Below, piece by piece: positions 35,282-43,846 of a stretch of DNA of 64,000 nt. A program made the translations under genes and the position numbers. The number at the start of each line of letters is the position of its first letter. Position 1 is the first letter of the stretch. The notes under the pieces are model-generated. The model had not been told where the DNA came from. It did no database searches and was given only the letters and a program-made list of their open reading frames with translations. Origin of the DNA: Candidatus Rifleibacteriota bacterium (GTDB lineage Bacteria > Muiribacteriota > Ozemobacteria > Ozemobacterales > Ozemobacteraceae); NCBI GenBank assembly GCA_018818125.1, contig JAHISQ010000174.1:1-64000 (forward strand). Direction: 5' to 3'.

Positions 35282-36322
35282 ATGAAATTTACCCGAGTTT
35301 TCCTTGAAGCCATCGGCTATGAGCTGCCACAACACATTGTTACTTCGGCATGGATCGAAGAACAACTGGCTCCTCTGTACCGCAAACTGTATCTGCAGCC
35401 GGGTCAGCTCGAAGCATTGACCGGAATCCGCGAGCGCCGCTGGTGGGGTAACGCGCATGTTAACGCTGTCGAAGCAGCTAAAGCCGCAAAAAAAGCACTC
35501 GCCGAAACTGACATACCCGTTGAAGACATTGGAGCAGTGGTTTATGGCGGCGTTTGTCGCGACAACTACGAACCGGCTACTGCCTGCCATGTTGCCGCTG
35601 AACTTAAAGTTCGCGCTGAAACTGCTATCTGCGACGTCTCTAATGCCTGTCTTGGAGCCTTAAGCGGCATTATTGATATCGCCAACCGCATTGAGCTTGG
35701 ACAAATAAAGGCCGGCATTGTTGTTGCCTGCGAGACCGCCCGTGAAATTACCCAGATCATGATTCAGCGCATGCTCGAAGAAGGCAGCATGGAATTCTTT
35801 AAGCAGGCTCTTGCCACCATGACCGGCGGTTCCGGTGCCTGCGGCATAGTGCTCAGTGATGGTTCATACGGCCATAAGGGGCCGCGCCTCGCCGGCGGCG
35901 TCACTCTCGGCGCACCAGAGCACCACCGGATGTGCAGATGGGGTGCCGACCAGCGTATACCTGCCCGCGCTCCACAGATGATGGAAACCAACGCAATCGG
36001 CATGCTCAGGCATGGCGGCGAGCTGGTTCGCAAAGTCGGCGATGCATTTTTTCGCGAACTGAACTGGACAAATGACCAGCTCGACAAAATAATTTCGCAT
36101 CAGGTTGCCAGCGCCAATCGTGATGCCATACTTAATAATCTCGGTCTTACTCTCGAGAAAGATTTCTCGACTTTTCAGTTTCTTGGCAACATGGGAACGG
36201 TCTCACTACCGGTTACTGCAGCAATAGCCATGGAACGCGGTGTTCTTGAAAAAAACCAGAAAGTCGGCTTTATCGGCATCGGGAGCGGCCTTAACAGCAT
36301 GATGCTCGGATGGGAATGGTAA
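35282..36322 (+). CDS. oleA: OleA: head-to-head acyl-condensing thiolase
   Basis: 346 residues, typical length for OleA. OleA performs a non-decarboxylative Claisen condensation of two fatty acyl-CoAs to a 2-alkyl-3-ketoalkanoate. The thiolase catalytic set is present: Cys123 in VSNACLGALSG, His273 in ISHQVASANRD and Asn303 in FLGNMGT. The EPATACHVAAELKV segment carries the glutamate that in Xanthomonas OleA reaches the partner subunit's active site as a base, which separates OleA from ordinary KAS III. It lies 33 bases after pfaC and one base before oleB, so the acyl chains made by the PUFA synthase are its likely substrates. KAS III (FabH) is the alternative, but the ole neighbours argue against it. 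Confidence 0.92.
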   Translation: MKFTRVFLEAIGYELPQHIVTSAWIEEQLAPLYRKLYLQPGQLEALTGIRERRWWGNAHVNAVEAAKAAKKALAETDIPVEDIGAVVYGGVCRDNYEPATACHVAAELKVRAETAICDVSNACLGALSGIIDIANRIELGQIKAGIVVACETAREITQIMIQRMLEEGSMEFFKQALATMTGGSGACGIVLSDGSYGHKGPRLAGGVTLGAPEHHRMCRWGADQRIPARAPQMMETNAIGMLRHGGELVRKVGDAFFRELNWTNDQLDKIISHQVASANRDAILNNLGLTLEKDFSTFQFLGNMGTVSLPVTAAIAMERGVLEKNQKVGFIGIGSGLNSMMLGWEW

Positions 36323-36323
36323 C

Positions 36324-37217
36324 ATGACATTCAACCACGCAGAATACAAAGATATCTACCCCTTTGCCCCTCACTATTTGACCCACAAATCTGGCCTAAA
36401 GCAGCACTTTGTCGATGAAGGCTGCGGAGAACCGCTGGTAATGATACACGGCAACCCCAGTTGGTCGTTTTTATATCGAGACATGATCAAAGCCTTTTCT
36501 GGGGACTTTCGCGCCATAGCGCCAGATCACATCGGCTGTGGCCTTTCCGACAAACCCGGCCTCGACTCTTTTGGCTATACGCTGCGCGAACACATTGATA
36601 ATCTCGAAGCACTCATCGAAAGTCTGCAACTGCAGCAACCAATTAATCTCGTCGTTCACGACTGGGGCGGAGCCATAGGCATGGGCTATGCCACCCGCCA
36701 CCCAGACAAAGTTAAACGCCTGATAATGCTTAATACCGGCGCATTCAGACTGCCTGATAACTGTCCGTTTCCGTGGCCGGTCTGGCTGTTCAGAAACACC
36801 GACCTTGGTGCCTGCCTGAACCAGACTTTTAACGCCTTTTCATTTATTGCCAGCCACACCTGTTCACTCAAAGGCATGAGTCGCAAGGTCAGACATGGCT
36901 TCAGAGCGCCCTATGATAAGCCGGCAAATCGCATCGCCACCACCAGATTTGTTCAGGATATTCCGCTGACTCCTGACGATCCGTCATATTCTGAACTGGT
37001 AAGCATCGAAGAGAATCTGCATAAACTCGCCGATAAGCCGGCGCTAATCTGCTTCGGGCGCCTGGATTTTGTTTTCACCCGTCATTTTTACAACGAATGG
37101 AAAAGGCATTTTCCGAAAGCGGCAGCACACAGCTTTCACGCTGGACACTACGTTCTTGAAGACGCAGGCGCAGAAATTTTCGCTCTGATGCGCAAGTTGT
37201 TTGACGCCCAAGCCTGA
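36324..37217 (+). CDS. oleB: OleB: beta-lactone decarboxylase (alpha/beta hydrolase)
   Basis: 297 residues of the haloalkane-dehalogenase-like alpha/beta hydrolase fold. OleB opens a cis-beta-lactone through an Asp nucleophile and loses carbon dioxide to leave a cis-alkene. Visible: HGNPSWSFLYRDMI (oxyanion and Asn of the HGNPTSS-type motif), nucleophile Asp113 in VVHDWGGAIGMG, and a late catalytic His in FHAGHYVLEDAG. On sequence alone it could be called a haloalkane dehalogenase; position between oleA and oleC fixes the assignment. The ATG is one base after the oleA stop. OleB is not fused to OleC, unlike in actinobacteria. Confidence 0.9.
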   Translation: MTFNHAEYKDIYPFAPHYLTHKSGLKQHFVDEGCGEPLVMIHGNPSWSFLYRDMIKAFSGDFRAIAPDHIGCGLSDKPGLDSFGYTLREHIDNLEALIESLQLQQPINLVVHDWGGAIGMGYATRHPDKVKRLIMLNTGAFRLPDNCPFPWPVWLFRNTDLGACLNQTFNAFSFIASHTCSLKGMSRKVRHGFRAPYDKPANRIATTRFVQDIPLTPDDPSYSELVSIEENLHKLADKPALICFGRLDFVFTRHFYNEWKRHFPKAAAHSFHAGHYVLEDAGAEIFALMRKLFDAQA

Positions 37218-37233
37218 CTACAGGAGACAAAAT

Positions 37234-38904
37234 ATGGCTGAACAGCAGACTCAGGGCTATAACATGGCCACCTTTATCCGCCAGAAAGCCGCAGAGACGC
37301 CTCATAAAAGGGCTGTAGTAGTTCCAAGCAGCAGAAACCAATACGGCCGTGTTGCCTATACTCAGATTACCTTCAAACAGCTTGAAGAAGATTCCAACCG
37401 TTTTGCCCGCGGCCTCAACCGTATCGGCATCGGACGCGGCACCAAGACAGTGCTGATGATAACACCAGGTATTGAATTTTTTATCGCTTTTATGGCGCTA
37501 TGCAAGGTTGGCGCAACTCTGGTGATGATCGACCCCGGCATTGGTATGAAAAGCCTTAAAACCTGTATCAATGAAACAAAGCCCGAAGCTTTTATCGGTG
37601 TCAGTAAAGCCCATGCCGCCCGCGTTCTTATGCGCTGGGCACCAGAGAGCATTAAAATTCGTGTAACCCTCGGACCCAGGCTTTTCTGGGGTGGCCATAA
37701 GTTTTATGATCTGCTCGGTAACGATGCCTCGCCCTACGAAATCCAGATGCTGCCCCGCGACGAAATGGCCGCACTGATGTTTACGTCTGGCAGCACCGGT
37801 ATTGCCAAGGGCGCGGTGTATACTCATGGCATCCTTTGCAGCCAGGTGCAGTTCATCCAGGAAACCTATGGCTTCACGCCTGAAGATGTTGATCTCGCGA
37901 CATTTCCGCTTTTTGCACTGTTCGACGTTTGCCTCGGCATGACCGCAATAATTCCAGATATGGACGCCACCAAACCGGCGAAGGCCGATCCGCGAAAGCT
38001 TATCGAAGCTATCAACGACAACGGCGCCACCTCGATGTTTGGTTCGCCGGCGCTGATTGATACGCTCAGTCGCTGGGGTGTCGAAAATTCGGTGACGCTT
38101 GGCTCGCTGCGGCTCGTTTTGTCATGTGGCGCACCCGCCCGTAACGATATTCTGCAGCGCTTTCACCGCATGTTGCCCGAGAACTGCGAAATTTTTACGC
38201 CATACGGCGCCACGGAAGCGCTACCGGTCAGTTCCATAGGCAGTCGCATGATTCTTGGTGAAACTGCAGCGATAACCGATAACGGTGGCGGCACCTGCGT
38301 TGGTTATCCGAACCCGCACGTGCAGGTAAAAATAATTAAAATCAGCGACGAGCCAATTACGCAGTGGAACGATGACCTTGTCGTCACAGTCGGTGAAATT
38401 GGTGAAATCGTTGCCAAAGGCCCGATCGTAACCCGAGAATATTATTGTCGCCCCGAAAACACGATGCTCGCAAAAATTGCCGAGGGCGACGAAGTCTGGC
38501 ATCGTATGGGCGACCTCGGGCGCATCGACGAGCAGGGTCGCATCTGGTTCTGCGGCCGCAAATCGCACCGTGTCGTCGGCGATAATCAGGTCTGGTTCTC
38601 GGTTCCATGTGAGCGCGTGTTCAATCAGCATTCACATGTATTCAGAACTGCGCTTTCCGGAATTGGCAAAAAGGGTCACCAGGTTCCAGTAATCTGTGTC
38701 GAGCTCGAAAAGAATGTTGCTGAAGTTAACACCGAAAAACTGATAACCGAACTCGTTCAGATTGGCAGCAAACACCCTCACACGGCCGCAATAAAGCACT
38801 TTCTGATTCATCCTGGCTTCCCTGTAGATATTCGCCATAACGCCAAGATTACCCGCGAAGCTCTATCTGAATGGGCCACTGAGAAGCTCAAAGGCCGTAT
38901 TTAA
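37234..38904 (+). CDS. oleC: OleC: ATP-dependent beta-lactone synthetase
   Basis: 556 residues, ANL (AMP-forming acyl-CoA synthetase) superfamily. OleC adenylates a beta-hydroxy acid and closes it to a cis-beta-lactone. The P-loop-like motif is MFTSGSTGIAKGAVYTHG (near residue 190), followed by TPYGATEALPVSSIGS (A5 motif), MGDLGRIDEQGRIWFCGR (A7/A8) and HNAKITREAL with the catalytic-loop lysine. Start ATG 37234 is chosen because CAGGAG lies just before it; a TTG further upstream overlaps oleB and is unlikely. 16 bases after oleB and 13 before oleD. Without context it would be annotated as a fatty-acid--CoA ligase. Confidence 0.9.
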   Translation: MAEQQTQGYNMATFIRQKAAETPHKRAVVVPSSRNQYGRVAYTQITFKQLEEDSNRFARGLNRIGIGRGTKTVLMITPGIEFFIAFMALCKVGATLVMIDPGIGMKSLKTCINETKPEAFIGVSKAHAARVLMRWAPESIKIRVTLGPRLFWGGHKFYDLLGNDASPYEIQMLPRDEMAALMFTSGSTGIAKGAVYTHGILCSQVQFIQETYGFTPEDVDLATFPLFALFDVCLGMTAIIPDMDATKPAKADPRKLIEAINDNGATSMFGSPALIDTLSRWGVENSVTLGSLRLVLSCGAPARNDILQRFHRMLPENCEIFTPYGATEALPVSSIGSRMILGETAAITDNGGGTCVGYPNPHVQVKIIKISDEPITQWNDDLVVTVGEIGEIVAKGPIVTREYYCRPENTMLAKIAEGDEVWHRMGDLGRIDEQGRIWFCGRKSHRVVGDNQVWFSVPCERVFNQHSHVFRTALSGIGKKGHQVPVICVELEKNVAEVNTEKLITELVQIGSKHPHTAAIKHFLIHPGFPVDIRHNAKITREALSEWATEKLKGRI

Positions 38905-38917
38905 CAGGAGATGAGTG

Positions 38918-39940
38918 ATGAATAACCAGATCAAAGAACTGGTGACTGGCCAGATCGCGCTGGTAACAGGCGGGAGCGGCTTTCTTGGCCGTGCAATTGT
39001 TAAACAGCTCCTCGACAAAGGACTCAATGTGCGCATTCTTTGCCGCAGCGACTACCCCGATCTTATAGAAGCCGGCTGCACAATTTTTCGTGGCGAAGTT
39101 TCTGACGCTGAGCTCGTCGACAAGGCTGTTCAGGGCTGCGACCTGATTTTTCATACCGCAGCCAAAGCCGGTGTTGAAGAGCCTTATTCAGAATACGAGC
39201 GCATCAATTATCAGGGCACCCTCAACATTCTCAATGCCTGCCGCAAAAATCAGGTGAGCCGACTTATCTACACCAGCTCGCCGAGCGTAGTTTTTTCGCA
39301 TGGCGACGTTGAGGGCCGTGACGAGAGCATGCCCTACCCTGACCATTACGATGCATACTACCCAAAAACCAAGGGTATGGCCGAAAAAGAAGTGCTCAAA
39401 AGCAACTCCGACAAACTTGCCACCGTCGCACTCAGGCCACACCTGATCTGGGGGCCTGGTGACAACCATCTTGGGCCACGACTGGTTTCGCGCGCACGCG
39501 CCGGACGTCTCAAATTCGTTGGCGACGGTAAAAATAAAATTGACACTGTTTATATCGACAATGCTGCTGATGCCCATATCCTCGCGGCCGAGCGTCTGTT
39601 TATCGGAAGTCAGGTCGCCGGAAAAGCATATTTCATCACCAACAGCGACCCACGCCCGATTTCCGAGATAACCAATCTGATTATCGGTGCTGCAGGCTGT
39701 GCACCGGTCACCGCTACAATTTCACCCAGAATTGCCTGGTTTATCGGTTATACCTGCGAAGTATTGTACAAGACGCTCAATATCAAAGGCGAACCGCCGA
39801 TCACACGATGGGTCGCCGGCGAACTGTCGACTGCGCACTGGTTCAATATCTCCGCAGCCCGTAACGATCTAGGCTACGAACCTCGTGTCAGCATAGAAGA
39901 AGGCATCAAAAGACTCCGCGAGTATTACAAAGAACAATAG
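38918..39940 (+). CDS. oleD: OleD: NADPH-dependent 2-alkyl-3-ketoalkanoate reductase
   Basis: 340 residues, extended short-chain dehydrogenase/reductase resembling 3-beta-hydroxysteroid dehydrogenases. OleD reduces the beta-keto acid from OleA to the beta-hydroxy acid used by OleC. The cofactor loop is VTGGSGFLGRAIVKQLL, with RILCRSD after strand 2; the catalytic serines lie in YTSSPSVVFSHG and the YxxxK motif is YYPKTKGMAE. Start ATG 38918 is seven bases after AGGAG; a GTG just before it is possible. Last gene of the operon; no clear terminator follows before the SYLF gene. Confidence 0.9.
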   Translation: MNNQIKELVTGQIALVTGGSGFLGRAIVKQLLDKGLNVRILCRSDYPDLIEAGCTIFRGEVSDAELVDKAVQGCDLIFHTAAKAGVEEPYSEYERINYQGTLNILNACRKNQVSRLIYTSSPSVVFSHGDVEGRDESMPYPDHYDAYYPKTKGMAEKEVLKSNSDKLATVALRPHLIWGPGDNHLGPRLVSRARAGRLKFVGDGKNKIDTVYIDNAADAHILAAERLFIGSQVAGKAYFITNSDPRPISEITNLIIGAAGCAPVTATISPRIAWFIGYTCEVLYKTLNIKGEPPITRWVAGELSTAHWFNISAARNDLGYEPRVSIEEGIKRLREYYKEQ

Positions 39941-40084
39941 TCTAAAACATTGTCTCAGATGTATTTGACTAGCTGTTTATGACCATTTACTTTAGATGTA
40001 TTCAGCGATATGGTACTGTATCAAATACTGTGCTGAAGGCTCGGTATTAACTTAAGACTTAGATAAAACCCGGTGGAGGTCTTT

Positions 40085-40633
40085 GTGAAAAAATTCAGTA
40101 TTTTGTTGAGTTTGGCTTTTTTCTTCTGTTGTTTTGCTGATACTGCTTCGGCAGGCTTGTTCAATAACCGCCACCGCCGCAGCGGCGAAGAAAATGCGCA
40201 ACTGTTGATAAAAAGCATGAAAGATAAAGATCCCGGCATTCAGAAAGTGTTTGATAAAGCTGTTGCCTGGGCTGTCTTTCCGAAAATTAGCAAGGCTGGT
40301 ATCGGTATCGGCGGCGCTGGCGGTAACGGGCGAGTTTACCGCAAAGGCACCTTCATCGGAACTACTACCATGTCTCAGATTTCTATTGGGTTTCAGCTCG
40401 GCGGGCAGATTTACGGCGAAGTCATCTTTTTTCAGGACGATTTTACTCTCGATAAATTCAAAAATGGTAAATTTGAGCTCGGCGCCAACATTTCAGCGGT
40501 AGTTTTTGATGTCGGTGCAGCAGAAACCGCAGGCTTTAAAGACGGCACCATGGTCTTTGTCATACCTAGTGCCGGACTGATGTATGAAGCCACCCTCAGC
40601 GGCCAGAAATTCACCTTCAAAGCTAAAAAATAG
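40085..40633 (+). CDS. Exported SYLF-domain (YSC84-like) lipid-binding protein
   Basis: 182 residues. GTG 40085 is taken as start because GGAGG (40074-40079 region) is correctly spaced; the upstream in-frame GTG lies within that site. A signal peptide (KKFSILLSLAFFFCCFADTA) is followed by a SYLF domain over nearly the whole protein: DKAVAWAVFPKISKAGIG, then IGGAGGNGRVYR, IGFQLGGQIYGEVIFF and FELGANISAVVFDVGAA. SYLF domains bind phosphoinositide-like or other lipids in eukaryotes; bacterial members are mostly exported and uncharacterised. It follows the ole operon on the same strand by about 140 bases, so it may be a separate transcript. Confidence 0.85.
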   Translation: MKKFSILLSLAFFFCCFADTASAGLFNNRHRRSGEENAQLLIKSMKDKDPGIQKVFDKAVAWAVFPKISKAGIGIGGAGGNGRVYRKGTFIGTTTMSQISIGFQLGGQIYGEVIFFQDDFTLDKFKNGKFELGANISAVVFDVGAAETAGFKDGTMVFVIPSAGLMYEATLSGQKFTFKAKK

Positions 40634-40684
40634 TTCCACCGGCATTCAATATCATATATCTTTATTGGCAAAGCACCCGAAATA

Positions 40685-40717
40685 AAAATTTGTGCCACAG
40701 CCGGTGGCACAAATTTT
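40685..40717. terminator. Perfect 14-bp hairpin, probable bidirectional terminator
   Basis: Arms AAAATTTGTGCCAC (40685-40698) and GTGGCACAAATTTT (40704-40717) pair perfectly around AGCCG. T-rich right arm. It lies between the convergent SYLF and histidine kinase genes, 52 bases after the first. Confidence 0.8.
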
Positions 40718-40811
40718 AAAAGGGACAACTCGTATTAGAAGACCCATTGAAGCCAAAAGTTTTTAAATCAGATGGACACCCTGTTTAAACGCTACACGGA
40801 AAATAATCGGA

Positions 40812-42374
40812 TTATTCTGAGTGCCTGGGAAGATAAATTCGGAAAATGGAACCGCATCCTGGTGAACTGGTAACATAGATGTATCCTTGATTTTGCTTAA
40901 CAATTCCATAGACCATTGCCAAACCTAACCCCGAGCTCTGCCCGAAACGTTTGGTCGTGAAAAACGGTTCAAATACCTTCCCCAAGTGCTTATCATCCAT
41001 CCCACAACCGTTATCGCCGACAGAAAGCATGACAAAATCGCCAGGAATCAACCCTGGACTGTCAACACAATCAAGACTCGAAAACACCACATTCGCGGTT
41101 TCTATTGTCACCCTTCCATTTTGTTCTATGGAATCACGTGCATTAGCACACAAATTTGCAAGAATTCTGTCGACCTGCCCAGGATCAATTTTAACATTCC
41201 AGACATCGGAACCAGGCACCCAGGCCAGTTCGATATCTTCGCCAATCAGGCGATGTAACATTGTAATCATTCCGGATATCTTTTCATTTAGACTTACGTC
41301 CCGAGGTACCGCATCCTGTTGTTGAGAGAAAGCCAAAAGCTGTTTTGTAATCTCAGCAGAACTCTTGGCCGCTTTAAGTATTTCTTCCAGGTCAGCCAAT
41401 ATTAAATTCTCTGGAGTAAGCTCTCCTATCGCCATTTCTGCATATCCGATTATTACGCCAAGCTTGTTATTGAAATAGTGAGCAACACCACCCGCCAGGC
41501 GGCCGATTGATTCCAATTTATGAGAGTGCTCCAGCTGGAGTTGTAGTTTTTCTTTCTCTCTTTCCGCTGTCTTAGCTGCAGTGATATCTTCGTAGGTTCC
41601 AAGAACACCCATAATATTGTTGTCTTGATCTCTGAGGGGAATTTTGCTGGTCTTGACTATCTTAGTATCATCTGAAGTCATTTGTGGCTCTTCATAATTG
41701 AGCATTTCAACACCGGTTTCGAGAACCCACTTATCATCAATTCCGTATTGTACCGCCCTAACCTTCCAGGTCATTTGCGAATCATCTTTGCCGATAATTT
41801 CAAGTGGTGACGCAAAGCCGGCATCCTGAGCAAAAAGCTTGTTACAGCCAAGATATTTCAGGTTTTTATCCTTCCAGAAAACCCGAACAGGTATATTGTC
41901 GAGAACTGCTCTAAGCATCCGCTGGGATTCAAATAGGGCAGCTTCTATCTGCTGTTTTTTTTCTTTGAGTCGAAACGAGGTCAAGCAGTCATCGAATCTT
42001 CTTGCCAATATACCGTACAGTCGCCTGGTTCGATCATCGATCAGCAGAGCTTGTTCAAAAAACAGAAGACTCTGCTCAGAAGTATTTTCGTTGAACATAA
42101 TCACCATTCTGTTGTCGTGATTTTCTATACTTTGAATTCTATTGAGAACTTCTTCCAGCGAGTCTATGCCAAATGAAACAGCAAGCTCCCGGCTCGGCTC
42201 TATTCCTGAGACAACGGCAAAATAGGTTGTACCAAAGAATCGGGTGACTTTTTCAATAACCTCCCAGATCAATTGCTGTTTAGTTTCTGCCATTGCAAAA
42301 GCAGACAACTCGTGAAGAATGGTTAATTCGGCAATTATGCTTGAATCGGGCATGGAATTGCGCTGCTTAGGCAA
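40812..42374 (-). CDS. PAS histidine kinase coupled to FIST sensor, H-box Asp changed to Tyr
   Basis: About 520 residues. I take TTG 42374 as start: GGGAGG lies seven bases before it and it overlaps the stop of the FIST gene, a classic coupling. An N-terminal GAF-like region (about 1-140) precedes a PAS domain (about 160-290, with DNIPVRVFWKDKNLKYLG) and a HisKA/HATPase core. The H box reads AGGVAHYFNNKLGVIIGY: the residue after the phospho-His, nearly always Asp in this AHDFNN class and needed for catalysis, is Tyr (codon TAT). The ATPase motifs are intact: NLCANARDS, VGDNGCGMD, TTKRFGQSSGLGLAMVYG. No receiver domain and no response regulator nearby. Activity may be altered. Confidence 0.88.
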   Translation of the reverse strand: MPKQRNSMPDSSIIAELTILHELSAFAMAETKQQLIWEVIEKVTRFFGTTYFAVVSGIEPSRELAVSFGIDSLEEVLNRIQSIENHDNRMVIMFNENTSEQSLLFFEQALLIDDRTRRLYGILARRFDDCLTSFRLKEKKQQIEAALFESQRMLRAVLDNIPVRVFWKDKNLKYLGCNKLFAQDAGFASPLEIIGKDDSQMTWKVRAVQYGIDDKWVLETGVEMLNYEEPQMTSDDTKIVKTSKIPLRDQDNNIMGVLGTYEDITAAKTAEREKEKLQLQLEHSHKLESIGRLAGGVAHYFNNKLGVIIGYAEMAIGELTPENLILADLEEILKAAKSSAEITKQLLAFSQQQDAVPRDVSLNEKISGMITMLHRLIGEDIELAWVPGSDVWNVKIDPGQVDRILANLCANARDSIEQNGRVTIETANVVFSSLDCVDSPGLIPGDFVMLSVGDNGCGMDDKHLGKVFEPFFTTKRFGQSSGLGLAMVYGIVKQNQGYIYVTSSPGCGSIFRIYLPRHSE

Positions 42375-43503
42375 GTGTTTTCCTCCCGACTGATACCACT
42401 GTCGTTTTATTGTGAAGCAGTGGCACAGAACCATAACTCCCGATTTCACCAAACGTAAGAGCGCCTAAAAACGGTGCTTTTGAATCAATAACTGTCTGCA
42501 GAGCTGCTATTTCTTCAGGAAAGCGATTACCAAACAGGAGAACTCTTGAGATACAATCAAACACCAGAGAAAACTCATGATCTGGAAGTTGACTTACTGC
42601 ACCTTTCGCAGCAAGAACCGCAGTGTCAATCAGTTCATCGATTTCGCAATCCATTATGCTGCCAACAGAATGTGACGGAATCTCGGTTACGAAAGTAATA
42701 CTGTCGTCATCATTGACGCCGAGAGGATCTCTGATGATGTAGCGCCCGGCAATATCAGGAAACCCAAGAGGATGCATCATTCCAAGAACTTTGAACTCCT
42801 CTTTCGAGCCGCAGCCTATCAATTTGCTATAAGCCTGATAGGCAGGGATAGCGTTTATCTCATAGACAATCTTTCCCTTCGCTCGAGTCACAACAACCGG
42901 ACTACCCACAGGATACCAGCCATGACCGACACCTATGCTGAAATCTATGCCTTCGATAAGTGCCACAGCGACAGCATCACTGGCTACCTCTACCTCTGTA
43001 AACTGCCAGGTTTTGAAAAACTTCAAGTTATCGCCAGCGCCGCCACCAATGTAATTGAACGACGGGCCAAGCTTGTTATAAAGACCACGCAACATTTCGG
43101 AAAGGTTGGCCTGAAAACCGTCAGGCAGAACAATTGCTGTGCCTCTTTTTATTCCGCTTGCCAGCAGGGTCTCTGCAATTCTTTCGCCCGTCGCAAAGGG
43201 GTTGGCGCTAAGTTCTTTTTGTATAGCGGTTGTTGCAGAAAAATTTCCACTCAGAGCACAAATGCCCACGCCCTGTTTATGTATTCCGGCATTCGTAATG
43301 ATTCCGGCGCAACAGAAACCTACTATTTTCGTTTCATTTACTACTGACTTGATTCCCCGTAAAACCTCTTCAGGATTATATTCATCAGTAATGAAAACAA
43401 TCATCAGTCGGGGTTCTCCTGAAGTTTCGACAGCCGATAACGCGGCAGTTCTGCCGGCAAGCTCAGATTCAGTTTCGAGAGAGAACGCTATTGCAACCTT
43501 CAT
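42367..43503 (-). CDS. FIST N/C-domain sensory protein
   Basis: 378 residues with the FIST_N domain (about 30-220; ADNAALSAVETSG-like opening, VGFCCAGIITNAGIHKQGVG, GGGAGDN) and FIST_C domain (about 225-365; EINAIPAYQAY, HPLGFPDIAGRYIIRDPLG, GALTFGEIGSYG). FIST proteins are thought to sense small ligands, probably amino acids, and typically sit next to signalling genes. Here the kinase downstream starts within the FIST stop codon, so the pair almost surely forms one pathway. No membrane segment, hence cytosolic. A run CATACACCCTCCTTGC at the 5' side supplies a reverse-strand AAGGAGG ribosome site. Confidence 0.9.
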   Translation of the reverse strand: MKVAIAFSLETESELAGRTAALSAVETSGEPRLMIVFITDEYNPEEVLRGIKSVVNETKIVGFCCAGIITNAGIHKQGVGICALSGNFSATTAIQKELSANPFATGERIAETLLASGIKRGTAIVLPDGFQANLSEMLRGLYNKLGPSFNYIGGGAGDNLKFFKTWQFTEVEVASDAVAVALIEGIDFSIGVGHGWYPVGSPVVVTRAKGKIVYEINAIPAYQAYSKLIGCGSKEEFKVLGMMHPLGFPDIAGRYIIRDPLGVNDDDSITFVTEIPSHSVGSIMDCEIDELIDTAVLAAKGAVSQLPDHEFSLVFDCISRVLLFGNRFPEEIAALQTVIDSKAPFLGALTFGEIGSYGSVPLLHNKTTVVSVGRKTLA

Positions 43504-43846
43504 ACACCCTCCTTGCTAGACCAGAACGTCGCTATATTTCACCCATCGTGTAGTGTCTTAAAAGGAGTTTTCAGCAGCTTCACTTAAGAATAACAGATAT
43601 TTCTAAACCCTGTAAGTTTGCTGCACAAAGCCTGGCAATAGAGATTCCGGCTTGTGAGGAAGCGCTCTGAAAAACGGGCGGGTTGAGTTGTAATGTAAAA
43701 CCAGCTTAGCATAACTGGCGCAATGCACGCAAAAATGAGGAACCTTCTGCACTGCTACTATTCTTATCTTTTTACAGCGCTTCAGACACACAAATCTATT
43801 GCTAAAAACAGCGTAGACGATTAACTTTGAAGTATAGGATAAAGCA
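43504..43846. other. Divergent intergenic region, no gene seen
   Basis: 343 bases between the FIST gene (minus) and a membrane protein gene (plus). One minus-strand frame overlaps the start of the latter gene but has no ribosome site and an implausible composition. No convincing promoter pair, dyad or repeat identified. Confidence 0.45.

Noticed and set aside
36324-37217. Haloalkane dehalogenase
   Set aside because: Fold and motifs allow it, but the place between oleA and oleC makes OleB far more likely.
42772-43347. 191-codon plus-strand frame
   Set aside because: Antisense to the FIST gene, whose domains are clear.
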